This document shows, in pieces, positions 43,777 to 52,122 of a stretch of DNA of 64,000 bases (within the stretch, counting starts at the first letter, position 1; each line of letters opens with the position of its first letter). The notes under the pieces were generated by a model. That model was not told where the DNA came from. It was given only the letters and a program-made list of their open reading frames with translations, and ran no database searches. Where the stretch lies: positions 2,542,001-2,606,000 of the forward strand of contig OZ220706.1 of NCBI GenBank assembly GCA_965116695.1. Reading direction: 5' to 3'. This stretch comes from JAJDTT01 sp965116695. Lineage in GTDB: Bacteria; Acidobacteriota; UBA6911; RPQK01; JAJDTT01. Position numbers and translations under genes: made by a program.

Positions 43777-45864
43777 GTGTCTTCCAGGCGGGTCCCGGGC
43801 ACAAGATGCGCCCGCACAGGTTCGATTCTCCTCCTCCTTTTTCCCTGCATCCTCCTGGCTAAAACCGCGTTCGGCAGCGAACTCCGTGTGCTGCCGGAAT
43901 CGAAGCGGCCCCAGGGCGAAGTCCGGCTGCTGCGGGACCACCTCCGGCCGCTCGTCCATGCCGCGCTGGACCGGAGACGGCAGGCGTATGAAGCGCTCAA
44001 GACTCCGGAACAGATCCGGACGTACCAGGAGCGCCTGCGAGCGGAATTCATCGAGAGCCTGGGAGGGTTTCCGGAACGCACTCCCCTGCGCCCCCGAATT
44101 ACCGGCCGGCTGGAGGGCGACGGATTCCGGGCCGAGAAGCTGATCTACGAGAGCCGGCCCGGTTTCCACGTGACGGCGGTGCTTTACCTTCCGGAGGCCG
44201 AACCTCCGTACCCCGGCGTCCTGGTTCCCTGCGGCCACAGCGAGAACGGAAAGACGGCCGAGCTCTACCAGCGGGCGGCCATCCTGATGGCCAGGAACGG
44301 GCTGGCCGTGCTCTGCTACGACCCCATCGGCCAGGGGGAGCGAAAGCAGCTTCTCCAGGACTCCGCGGATCGGCCGGAGCCGGCGAAGGGACGGTTCCGT
44401 CCCACCGAAGAACACAACCTGGCCGGCGTCGCCCCCATACTGCTGGGACGGAACCTGGCGACCTATCGCATCTGGGACGGGATCCGCAGCATCGACTACC
44501 TGGCCGGCCGGAACGACATCGACGAGACGCGCATCGGCTGCACCGGGAACTCGGGCGGCGGCCTCATGACCAGCTACCTGATGGCGCTGGATCCGAGGAT
44601 CGTGGCGGCGGCGCCGAGCTGTTTCATCACCACCACCCGCCGCAAGAACGACGACCCGGGTCCGGGAGACGCCGAGCAGAACATCTACGCGCAGACCGCC
44701 TACGGCATGGACCATGCGGACTACATCCTGATGAGAGCGCCGAAACCCACTTTGATTCTCGCCGCCACGAAGGACTTCGTGCCCATCGCGGGCGCCTGGG
44801 AGACGTACCGGCAGGCCAAGCGGCTCTACACCCGGATGGGCGTCGCGGAGCGGGTCGATCTGGTGGAAGCGGACGAGAAACACGGGTTCTCGCTGCATCT
44901 GCGCACCGGCGCGTGCCGCTGGATGCGGCGGTGGCTGCTGAACCGGGCGGACGAGGTGACCGAGCCGGAGTTCGACGTCTTCTCCGACCGGCAGCTTCAA
45001 TGCACGCCCCAGGGGCAGGTTTTGCTGATGGAGGGTGCGAGATCGGTCTTTCAACTCTACCGGGCCGAGGAAACGGAGCTCCGGTCCCGGCGGGAGAGAG
45101 CCTGGCAAGGCATGAACGACCAGGAGAAAAGGGCCAAGGTGAGGGAGACCGCCGGCATCCGCGCTCTCCCCGAGATTCCGGCACCGGCAGCCCAAGCAGC
45201 GGGCACGGTCCGGCGCGCCGGCTACCGCATCGAGAAGCTGATCCTGAAATCCGAGGGTGGGTTTCCTCTGCCGGCGTTGCGGTTCCTTCCCGAACACTCG
45301 CGCGGCGAGTGGACTCTGTACCTGGACGGGCGGGGGAAGCAGGCCGGCGCCGGCGTGGGAGGGCCCATCGAGTCGCTGGTGCGAAGCGGGAATCCGGTGC
45401 TGGCCGTGGATCTGACCGGCTTGGGAGAGACCGAGTCCACGGCGTGGCGGTACGACCCCAGGCACATGGGGAACAATTCGGCCGAGTACTTCATCGCCTA
45501 CATGCTGGGGCGCTCACTGGTCGGCATGCGCGCCGAAGATCTGCTTGCCTGCGCAAGGTTTCTGAGCGTCTCCGGCGAGGATGCGAAGGGAGTGAACCTG
45601 GTCGCCGCGGGCAGGGCGGGGGTTGCCGCGCTCCACGCCGCGGCAGTCGAGCCGCAGCTGTTTCGCCGGGTCGAAATCCGGGACTCCATCGACAGTTGGA
45701 GGCGTGTCGTCGAATCCGGCATCACCGTCGACCAGCTCGAGAACACGGTCCACGGAGCGCTCCGCTGGTACGATCTGGAAAACTTGGCGCGGCTGGCGGG
45801 GAGGGACAGCGTCGTCTTCGAAAGGATACGGGATGCATCCGGAGCCATCTTGAAATCCGACTGA
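43777..45864 (+). CDS. Secreted double-domain alpha/beta hydrolase (acetyl-xylan-esterase-like)
   Basis: 695 aa with signal peptide (SILLLLFPCILLAKTAFG). Domain 1 (about 90-390) has the oxyanion/nucleophile region GCTGNSGGGLMTSYL and Asp/His in AATKDFVPIAG and DEKHGFSLHL, like acetyl xylan esterases of the prolyl-oligopeptidase clan. Domain 2 (about 440-690) repeats the fold but its elbow reads VAAGRAGVAAL, Ser replaced by Arg, so it is probably inactive. GTG start at 43777. It may deacetylate a polysaccharide. Confidence 0.82.
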   Translation: MSSRRVPGTRCARTGSILLLLFPCILLAKTAFGSELRVLPESKRPQGEVRLLRDHLRPLVHAALDRRRQAYEALKTPEQIRTYQERLRAEFIESLGGFPERTPLRPRITGRLEGDGFRAEKLIYESRPGFHVTAVLYLPEAEPPYPGVLVPCGHSENGKTAELYQRAAILMARNGLAVLCYDPIGQGERKQLLQDSADRPEPAKGRFRPTEEHNLAGVAPILLGRNLATYRIWDGIRSIDYLAGRNDIDETRIGCTGNSGGGLMTSYLMALDPRIVAAAPSCFITTTRRKNDDPGPGDAEQNIYAQTAYGMDHADYILMRAPKPTLILAATKDFVPIAGAWETYRQAKRLYTRMGVAERVDLVEADEKHGFSLHLRTGACRWMRRWLLNRADEVTEPEFDVFSDRQLQCTPQGQVLLMEGARSVFQLYRAEETELRSRRERAWQGMNDQEKRAKVRETAGIRALPEIPAPAAQAAGTVRRAGYRIEKLILKSEGGFPLPALRFLPEHSRGEWTLYLDGRGKQAGAGVGGPIESLVRSGNPVLAVDLTGLGETESTAWRYDPRHMGNNSAEYFIAYMLGRSLVGMRAEDLLACARFLSVSGEDAKGVNLVAAGRAGVAALHAAAVEPQLFRRVEIRDSIDSWRRVVESGITVDQLENTVHGALRWYDLENLARLAGRDSVVFERIRDASGAILKSD

Positions 45865-45949
45865 AGTGGGATCGGCGGTTTTCCAAACGCCGAACTCCGC
45901 TACAACCACGGTCCGAAGCAGGATCGGGAGAAAGAATGGGAGACAAGGC

Positions 45950-46663
45950 ATGAGAGTCGTCCTGATCGGCTGCGAATACGCGGGGACCACAACGCTGGCC
46001 GACGGAATCCAGCGCTGGAGCCATGAGGTCATGGGCGAGGACAACGGTCTCAGGGCCTTCCATGACCATTGGAAGATTCCCCACGTCAGCGGGCATCCCG
46101 GCCTGGACGACGAGAACCTGTTCACGCCGGAAGAGCAGGAGCAATTCCTGGCCCTGACTCCCAAGACCAAGGAGATGATCCAGCGCTACAGCGTCACGTA
46201 CCACCTCACGCCCGGCGCCCTTCGCAATCCGGATTACGTCTCCGTCGGCCTCCACATCGAGAACGCCATCTACGGAGCGCTGTATTTCGGCTACTACACG
46301 GGAGAGCAGGCCTGGATGCGCCGGGCCATTCTGGACCACTTCGAAGAGAGCATCCTGGAGTTCGCGCCCGACATGCCGCTGGTGCTGGTGAAGGCTTCGC
46401 CCGAGGCCATTGCCCGCCGGATGAAGGACCACCCCCATCCCAACGGCGTCCTCAAGGAACCCGACATCGAGAAGGTTCTGGAAGAATTCGAGACCGAGTT
46501 CGAACGTTCGTCCATGCGCAACAAGTTCAGCATCGACACGACCGGAAAAACTCCGGAGGAGACGTTGGCCCGGTTCCTGGAGAAGTTCGAGCCCTTCCTC
46601 AACGAGACCGACAAGCTGCGCATCCTGATCCACCGGGCCCGCCGGCGGGGCGAGTGGATCTGA
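45950..46663 (+). CDS. P-loop-like protein with altered Walker A
   Basis: 237 aa. The N-terminus MRVVLIGCEYAGTTTLADG looks like a kinase-type P-loop, but the Lys of GxxxxGKT is Thr. The rest contains a basic middle segment (EAIARRMKDHPHP) reminiscent of a kinase lid and a C-terminal helix. No family recognised. GGGAGA precedes the ATG at 45950; the longer frame is not supported. It lies between the esterase and the Gfo/Idh oxidoreductase, same strand (25-bp gap to the latter). Confidence 0.7.
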   Translation: MRVVLIGCEYAGTTTLADGIQRWSHEVMGEDNGLRAFHDHWKIPHVSGHPGLDDENLFTPEEQEQFLALTPKTKEMIQRYSVTYHLTPGALRNPDYVSVGLHIENAIYGALYFGYYTGEQAWMRRAILDHFEESILEFAPDMPLVLVKASPEAIARRMKDHPHPNGVLKEPDIEKVLEEFETEFERSSMRNKFSIDTTGKTPEETLARFLEKFEPFLNETDKLRILIHRARRRGEWI

Positions 46664-46688
46664 ACAATTGCCGGGAGAAGAGACCACC

Positions 46689-47735
46689 ATGACGGACATC
46701 ATCAGGATCGGCATCATCGGAGCCGGCAAGATCGCCCAGGCCCGGCACATCCCTCTGCTGCTCAGGGTTCCCGGCGTCAGAATCACCCACGCCTGGTCCC
46801 GCCGGGAGGAAACGGCCCGAACGGCGGCCCGGAAGTTCAACATTCCCAACCTGGTCGACCGGTGGGAGCGGATCATCGAAAACCGCGAAATCGACGCCGT
46901 GGTGATCGCCACGCCGCCCAATCTCCACCTGCCGGCCACCGTGGCCGCCCTGGACGCCGGAAAGCACGTCCTCTGTCAGGCGAGAATGGCGCGCAACCTG
47001 AACGAGGCCCGGCAGATGCTGGAAGCCTCCCGGAAGACCGGCCGGGTCACCTCCCTCTACGCCGCAGGTTTCGGCCTCAAGGGGGACCGGGTGATGCGGC
47101 GTCTGCTCAGTCAGGGCTACGTGGGAGACCTCCGGGAAGTGCGGGTCACGTCGCTGGTTTCGGCCCTCCCCGAAGCCGGCGCCTGGCTGGTGGACCCGGC
47201 CGTGGTGGGCGTCAACACCATGATGCTGGGGATCCTGGCCGAGGTGGTCTACCGCTGGATCGATCCTCCCCTGTCCCTGGTCGCCACCACCGGCGAAGAC
47301 CCGCTGGCCGTGCCCCAGTCCCTGTCCATCGGAGCCGAGTTGCAGGGAGGAGCCACCGCCAGCTTCCATCTTTCGTTCCGCGTTCCCCGAGGGCCGGGCA
47401 GCTCGGTGGAGATCTACGGCACCCGCGGGGTGCTGGACTACAAGCTGCTGGTGGAAAAGCCGGGGGGCCTGGTGGAGGACGAGGAACTGTTCGGAATGAC
47501 CCGCGGGGAAGACCGCATGCACCCCATCGAGATGCCGCGGGAGGAACAGCGGGACCGAACCATGGACGCCGAGTTCATCGGGGCCATCCGCCACGGCACG
47601 CCGGTGGCTCCCGATTTCGCGGAGGGGGTCCGCTACATGGAGTTCTGCGAGGCGGTGGCCCAGTCGATCTACGAAGGCCGGAGGATTTCCCTGCCGCCTG
47701 AGCCGAAGATGGACTCCTGGGGCCGTCCGCTGTAG
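46689..47735 (+). CDS. Gfo/Idh/MocA-family oxidoreductase
   Basis: 348 aa. The Rossmann motif GIIGAGKIAQARH is at 8-20, ATPPNLHLPATVAAL follows, and the C-terminal alpha/beta domain includes a GSSVEIYGTRGVLDY block. The usual catalytic EKP after GKHVLC reads QAR here (GKHVLCQARMARN), so the general acid/base Lys is missing; members with CQARMA are known to me but uncharacterised. Probably sugar-related. First of a pair with the sodium symporter. Confidence 0.85.
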   Translation: MTDIIRIGIIGAGKIAQARHIPLLLRVPGVRITHAWSRREETARTAARKFNIPNLVDRWERIIENREIDAVVIATPPNLHLPATVAALDAGKHVLCQARMARNLNEARQMLEASRKTGRVTSLYAAGFGLKGDRVMRRLLSQGYVGDLREVRVTSLVSALPEAGAWLVDPAVVGVNTMMLGILAEVVYRWIDPPLSLVATTGEDPLAVPQSLSIGAELQGGATASFHLSFRVPRGPGSSVEIYGTRGVLDYKLLVEKPGGLVEDEELFGMTRGEDRMHPIEMPREEQRDRTMDAEFIGAIRHGTPVAPDFAEGVRYMEFCEAVAQSIYEGRRISLPPEPKMDSWGRPL

Positions 47736-47780
47736 GTTGCCCACAACCGATCCACAGTTTTCCCAGAAGTTTTCCACACC

Positions 47781-49277
47781 TTGGAACAAGCCAGCTTCGG
47801 CACCCTCAACGCCCTGGTTCTCGTGGCCTATCTGCTCGGAGTCACCGTGCTGGCTCTGGCGCTGGCCGGGCGCCAGCGGAACACCGAGTCCTATTTTCTG
47901 GCCGGACGCAGCATGCCCTGGCTGGCCGTCGCATTGAGCACCGTCGCCAGCATGCTGAGCGGCCTCACCTACCTGGGGGCCCCGGCGGCCGCCTACAAGG
48001 ACAACGCCTCCCTCATGCTGGCGGGACCGGCGGCGCTGCTGGCCACGCCGCTGATGATCGCCCTCTATTTTCCCATCTACCGGAGACTCAAGGTCACGAC
48101 CATCTACGAGTACGTCAACGCGCGCTTTGGGAACCGCGCCCGCTACGCCGCCTCGGCTCTGGCCGTACTCCAGATTCAGGGCTGGATGGGAATCGCCCTT
48201 TTCGCCCCCGCCCTGGCTCTTTCCACCGTCACCGGGATCGATCTGACCCGCGCCATCCTGCTCATGGGGCTGGTGGCTACGGCGTACACCTGCACGGGGG
48301 GACTGGCGGCCGTCATCTGGACCGACGTGATCCAGTTCGTGATCCTGACGGCCGGCGCGGTGGTGGTCGCGTTCTCCCTGGTCGGCAGGCTCCCGGGAGG
48401 CCTGGATCAGTTCTTCGAGATCGTCATGACCGCGGACAAGTTGGGGGTGACCGATCTCCGGTTCGATTTGGCCCAGGCCACCGGACTGGCGGTCGTCCTC
48501 TGTTACTTCATCACGGGCTTCGGATACGGGAACAACCAGGTCGTCATGCAGCGTCTGCTCGCGGCCAGAAGCCTCCGCGAAATGACGCGGGCGCTGATCC
48601 TGGACCGGGCGCTGGAGATCCTGTTGGCCGCGCTGCTCTACATGATCGGCCTCGGGATCTTCGCCTACTTCCAGGTATTTCCCGAGCATCTCGCTCCGGG
48701 AGTCGCCGGTGACCGGATCCTGCCCTACTACATCATCCATGCCCTTCCGGCCGGCTTCTCGGGCCTGCTCATCGCCGCCGTATTCGCCGCGGCCATGTCC
48801 ACGGTGGATTCGGGGATCCACTCCTCAGCCACCATGATCCAGGTCGATTTCGTGACCCCCCTCAGGAAGCGTCCTCTGACCCAGCGGCAAAGCCTGACGC
48901 TGGCCCGGGCCTTGACGGCGGGGCTGGGCCTGCTGGCCACCGCCGCCGCCCTGTTGGTGTCGGAAGGCGCCGGTATTCTGGAAACCATGAGCAAGGTGGG
49001 CAGCCTCACGGCCGCGCCGGTCACCGGCCTCTTTCTGCTGGGAGTCCTGACCCGGAGAGGAAATTTCCTGGGCTGGCTGGCCGCCACCCTGGGCATCTCG
49101 CTTCCGCTCAGCATCTACGTGCAGAACTTCGTCGAGATGCACTGGATCTTCTACGCGCCCACCGCGCTGGTGAGCTGCCTCTGCGGATCCTTGCTCTTCA
49201 GTCTCCTGCTGAGGCCAGGATCGCACCGGGAGCGCGACGTCACGGGATTGACGATCTGGGACCGGAGAAAAGAATAG
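47781..49277 (+). CDS. Sodium:solute symporter (SSS family)
   Basis: 498 aa, about 13 membrane helices. TM1 region RNTESYFLAGRSMPWLAVAL and the following SMLSGLTYLGAPA are typical of SSS/SLC5 sugar or organic acid transporters. TTG start at 47781 is the only start that keeps TM1; no clear Shine-Dalgarno. It is 45 bp after the oxidoreductase and probably imports the oligosaccharide or sugar acid used by this locus. Confidence 0.85.
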   Translation: MEQASFGTLNALVLVAYLLGVTVLALALAGRQRNTESYFLAGRSMPWLAVALSTVASMLSGLTYLGAPAAAYKDNASLMLAGPAALLATPLMIALYFPIYRRLKVTTIYEYVNARFGNRARYAASALAVLQIQGWMGIALFAPALALSTVTGIDLTRAILLMGLVATAYTCTGGLAAVIWTDVIQFVILTAGAVVVAFSLVGRLPGGLDQFFEIVMTADKLGVTDLRFDLAQATGLAVVLCYFITGFGYGNNQVVMQRLLAARSLREMTRALILDRALEILLAALLYMIGLGIFAYFQVFPEHLAPGVAGDRILPYYIIHALPAGFSGLLIAAVFAAAMSTVDSGIHSSATMIQVDFVTPLRKRPLTQRQSLTLARALTAGLGLLATAAALLVSEGAGILETMSKVGSLTAAPVTGLFLLGVLTRRGNFLGWLAATLGISLPLSIYVQNFVEMHWIFYAPTALVSCLCGSLLFSLLLRPGSHRERDVTGLTIWDRRKE

Positions 49278-49279
49278 GA

Positions 49280-49332
49280 GAGGGGGTTGTTAACCCCCTC
49301 GTCCGTTGAGCCGGGAGGACTAACAGTCCTCC
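49280..49332. repeat. Two hairpins after the symporter stop
   Basis: GAGGGGGTT-GTT-AACCCCCTC (49280-49300, 9-bp stem) and GGAGGACT-AAC-AGTCCTCC (49314-49332, 8-bp stem). The first starts 2 nt after the TAG. Related to the GGGGAC family; no T-run follows. Confidence 0.65.
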
Positions 49333-49459
49333 TAACGTTCTCGCAGTCGGCTGCCTCTGGCCATGGGTCCCGGTTGATACGAAAGAGGGCGACCATGACG
49401 GTCCCGCCTGTGAGAATTCCTGATCCGCCGTGGCAACGTGCTGGTATGATCGCGCCACG

Positions 49460-49705
49460 GTGGGCGTTCAGATTCAATTGAATGAGGCAGAGTTTCGGCA
49501 GATCCAAGCATTGGCGCATCGAAACAAGATTTCGATTTCCGAAGCGGTTCGCCAGTTGTTCTGCCGGAGCCTTCCAAAGAAGGTACGGAACAACCGGACC
49601 GGCGGCGTGGAGGCGCTGTGGAGCATTGCCGGCATTGCGGCCAGCGACGTGAACGATTCGGGCCGTCGTCACCACGACTACCGGGCGGAAATCTACGACC
49701 AATGA
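49460..49705 (+). CDS. VapB-like antitoxin
   Basis: 81 aa from the GTG at 49460 (MGVQIQLNEAEFRQIQALAH, then RNKISISEAVRQLFCRSLPK), an RHH/CopG DNA-binding pattern, with a C-terminal tail ending GRRHHDYRAEIYDQ as in VapB-type antitoxins. No Shine-Dalgarno; TATGAT at 49445-49450 suggests a close -10 and a leaderless transcript. An upstream ATG at 49430 is possible. Its TGA overlaps an ATG (ATGA) that opens a truncated VapC. Confidence 0.75.
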   Translation: MGVQIQLNEAEFRQIQALAHRNKISISEAVRQLFCRSLPKKVRNNRTGGVEALWSIAGIAASDVNDSGRRHHDYRAEIYDQ

Positions 49706-49740
49706 CTTCAATCCTTGTCGACACGGTGGCCGCCGGGTGA
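49702..49740 (+). pseudogene. VapC toxin N-terminal stub
   Basis: An ATG overlapping the antitoxin stop (ATGA) reads MTSILVDTVAAG then TGA after 12 codons. The start MTSILVDT matches the first strand and first acidic residue of PIN-domain toxins, and the position is that of VapC. The rest of the PIN domain is gone and P2 begins at 49737, overlapping the stub. Confidence 0.55.
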
Positions 49741-51212
49741 AAGCAGCACCCATCGCCGCCTGCCTGCTGTCGGTTGTGTCTGCCTTGACCGCCGGGTCCT
49801 CCCGGCCGGCAGAGCCCGAACCTGCGGACATCGGCTCCCGGTTGGAGTTGTTCGTGGACGGTCATCTGATCGAGTCTCTGCAGGGCGCGAGGCTGAAGCT
49901 CCATACTCCCCGGCCCGCCGAGCGCGTGATCTTCTTCGACCGTGAATGGGAAGGCGGAAACAGCGGCTATGTCACCGTATTCCGGGACGGCGAGCGGTAC
50001 TGCATGTATTACCGGGGCGCCAGCTCCAAGGGATACGCGGTCCCTTCCCTTTCGAGACCGGGTGAAACGCCCGTGCCCGATCACCGCCAGGTGGCCTGCT
50101 ACGCCGAGAGTCCCGACGGGATCACCTGGAGCCGGCCGTCGCTCGGCCTGTTCGAGTTCAACGGCTCGACGGCCAACAACATCGTCTGGACCGGCTCCGG
50201 CGGGCACAACTTCTCCCCCTTCAAGGACACCAATCCCGACGCCCCTCCCGAGCAGCGCTACAAGGCCGTGGGCAGCGGCCGAAGGGACGGAAAACCGGTG
50301 CTGCTGGGTTACGTCTCTCCGGACGGCATCCGCTGGCAGCGCCTGCGGGAGGAGCCGATTCTCAGCGACGGGAAGTTCGATTCCCTGAACGTCACCTTCT
50401 GGGACCCGGTGCGGCACCGCTACGCCGCCTTCTACCGCGACTTCCGGCACGGCGTACGCACCATCAAACATGCCACTTCGCCGGATTTCCTGGATTGGAC
50501 TCCCGGGCAATGGGGAGATTTCGGGGACGCCCCCGCAGAGCACCTCTATACCAACGGAACGGTGGCCTACTTTCGCGCCCCGCATCTCTTCCTGGCCCTG
50601 CCCCGGCGCTTTCTTCCCTGGCGGAAGCTCTACCCGGACGCTCCGGTGCCGGGCGCGTCCGACGGAGTCTTCATGAGCAGCCGCGACGGGGTCCACTGGG
50701 ACCGCCGCTTCCTGGAGTCGTTCATCCGCCCGGGACGCGACCCCCGCAACTGGCCTCAGCGGACCAATACGCCGGCGCGGGGCATCGTCCCCACCTCCGA
50801 GGACGAGATCTCCCTCTACGTCGAGCGCCACCGCTCGTCGCCCACCAACCACCTGCAGCGGCTGGTGTTGCGCACCGACGGCTTCGTCTCCGTCCACACC
50901 GGTTATTCCGGCGGCGAGATGATCACCAGGCCGCTGCTCTTCCATGGGGACAACCTGGTGCTCAACTTCTCCACCTCGGCCGCCGGCAGCATCCGGGTGG
51001 AGATCCAGGATGCCCGCGGCCACCCCGTTCCCGGGTTCTCCCTGGAGGAGTCGCCGCTGATCTGGGGCGACGGAATCGAGCACAGGGTCCAGTGGAAACG
51101 AACCCATCCCAAGGTAACTTCAGAAAAGCCTTTGTCCCATCTTGCCGGAAAACCGGTGCGGCTGCGCCTGGTGATGAAGGACGCGGACGTCTACTCTTTG
51201 AGATTCCGATAG
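49737..51212 (+). CDS. Secreted five-bladed-propeller-like protein P2
   Basis: 491 aa. Signal peptide (AACLLSVVSALTAG), GSRLELFVDGHLI, YAESPDGITWSRPSLGLFEF, FKDTNPDAPPEQRYKA, FWDPVRHRYAAFYRD, SSRDGVHWDRRF, ending in the DGFVSVH...IRVEIQDARGHPVPGF sandwich. Same blocks and order as P1. GTG start overlaps the VapC stub. The following DUF1295 gene is on the same strand. Confidence 0.75.
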   Translation: MKAAPIAACLLSVVSALTAGSSRPAEPEPADIGSRLELFVDGHLIESLQGARLKLHTPRPAERVIFFDREWEGGNSGYVTVFRDGERYCMYYRGASSKGYAVPSLSRPGETPVPDHRQVACYAESPDGITWSRPSLGLFEFNGSTANNIVWTGSGGHNFSPFKDTNPDAPPEQRYKAVGSGRRDGKPVLLGYVSPDGIRWQRLREEPILSDGKFDSLNVTFWDPVRHRYAAFYRDFRHGVRTIKHATSPDFLDWTPGQWGDFGDAPAEHLYTNGTVAYFRAPHLFLALPRRFLPWRKLYPDAPVPGASDGVFMSSRDGVHWDRRFLESFIRPGRDPRNWPQRTNTPARGIVPTSEDEISLYVERHRSSPTNHLQRLVLRTDGFVSVHTGYSGGEMITRPLLFHGDNLVLNFSTSAAGSIRVEIQDARGHPVPGFSLEESPLIWGDGIEHRVQWKRTHPKVTSEKPLSHLAGKPVRLRLVMKDADVYSLRFR

Positions 51213-51263
51213 CGGACCGGGCGGGGGCGCTCCCTCCGCGCGGCGACCGAAAGGTTCACGACG

Positions 51264-52118
51264 ATGAACATCAACTTCATCCCCCATCCCCTGCAGGGAA
51301 CTCCCTACGGCGACGCCCTCGACCTGGCGGTCATTCTCGCCATCGCCTGTTGGCTGCTGTCGGTGATCACACGTGAGTATTCCTGGGTGGACCGGCTCTG
51401 GACCATTTGCCCCGTGATCTACTGCCTGATCGTGGCGGTGGAATCCGATTTCGGTTCGGCCCGGCTCAACATCATGACGCTCCTGGTGGTGGCGTGGAGC
51501 GCCCGGCTGACCTTCAACTCCGCCCGCAAAGGGGGATATTCGGCCGGCGGCGAAGACTACCGGTGGAAGGTGGTCCGGGAAAGACTGGGGCCGATCCGGT
51601 TTCAGATCCTCAATTTCACCTTCGTGGCGCCCGGACAGATGCTGATCATCTGGCTGTTCACGTCTCCGGTGCACCAAGCCTGGGCCGGGCGGGACCGACC
51701 CCTGAATCTCCTGGATGCCGTGGCCATATCCCTCTTCGTGGTGTTCTGCGTAATTGAGGCGATCAACGACGAAACCATGTGGGCGTTTCAGCAGGACAAA
51801 AAGCGCAAGATCGAGGCCGGCGAACCGGTGACGCAGCCTTTCGCCATCAGCGGGCTATTCAAGTACTGCCGCCATCCCAGCTATGTCTGCGAGATGGGCA
51901 TGTGGACCGTCTTCTACCTGTTCGGGGTCGCGGCAACAGGCCAATGGATCCATTGGTCCGGACTCGGATTTGTTGTCCTCATCTGGGTGATTGTCGGGTC
52001 GACAAGATTGGGCGAATCCATATCTCGGGATCGATACCCCTCGTACCGCGACTATCAGGCCACGACACCGCGGTTCATTCCTTTTACGCGGATCGGCTGC
52101 ACGAAATTGGACAACTGA
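51264..52118 (+). CDS. DUF1295 / steroid 5-alpha-reductase-like membrane protein
   Basis: 284 aa, about six membrane segments. The family signature YCRHPSYVCEMGMWTVFYLF and late RDRYPSYRDYQATTPRFIPF are typical of DUF1295 and the 5-alpha-reductase/isoprenylcysteine methyltransferase-like fold. AAAGG precedes the ATG. NADPH-dependent reduction of a lipid is the usual guess but is unproven. Confidence 0.85.
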   Translation: MNINFIPHPLQGTPYGDALDLAVILAIACWLLSVITREYSWVDRLWTICPVIYCLIVAVESDFGSARLNIMTLLVVAWSARLTFNSARKGGYSAGGEDYRWKVVRERLGPIRFQILNFTFVAPGQMLIIWLFTSPVHQAWAGRDRPLNLLDAVAISLFVVFCVIEAINDETMWAFQQDKKRKIEAGEPVTQPFAISGLFKYCRHPSYVCEMGMWTVFYLFGVAATGQWIHWSGLGFVVLIWVIVGSTRLGESISRDRYPSYRDYQATTPRFIPFTRIGCTKLDN

Positions 52119-52122
52119 TGGA

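Noticed and set aside
47745..47780. DnaA-box-like TTTTCCACA and GATCCACAG before the symporter
   Set aside because: Only one good match, no cluster, no AT-rich unwinding region and no dnaA or dnaN nearby; not an origin.
49724..49738. 15-bp identity (CGGTGGCCGCCGGGT) at the VapC stub and near the CRTAC1-like stub (59100-59114)
   Set aside because: Both lie at truncation points, but a few 15-bp matches are expected by chance in 64 kb of GC-rich DNA, so a shared recombination site is not supported.
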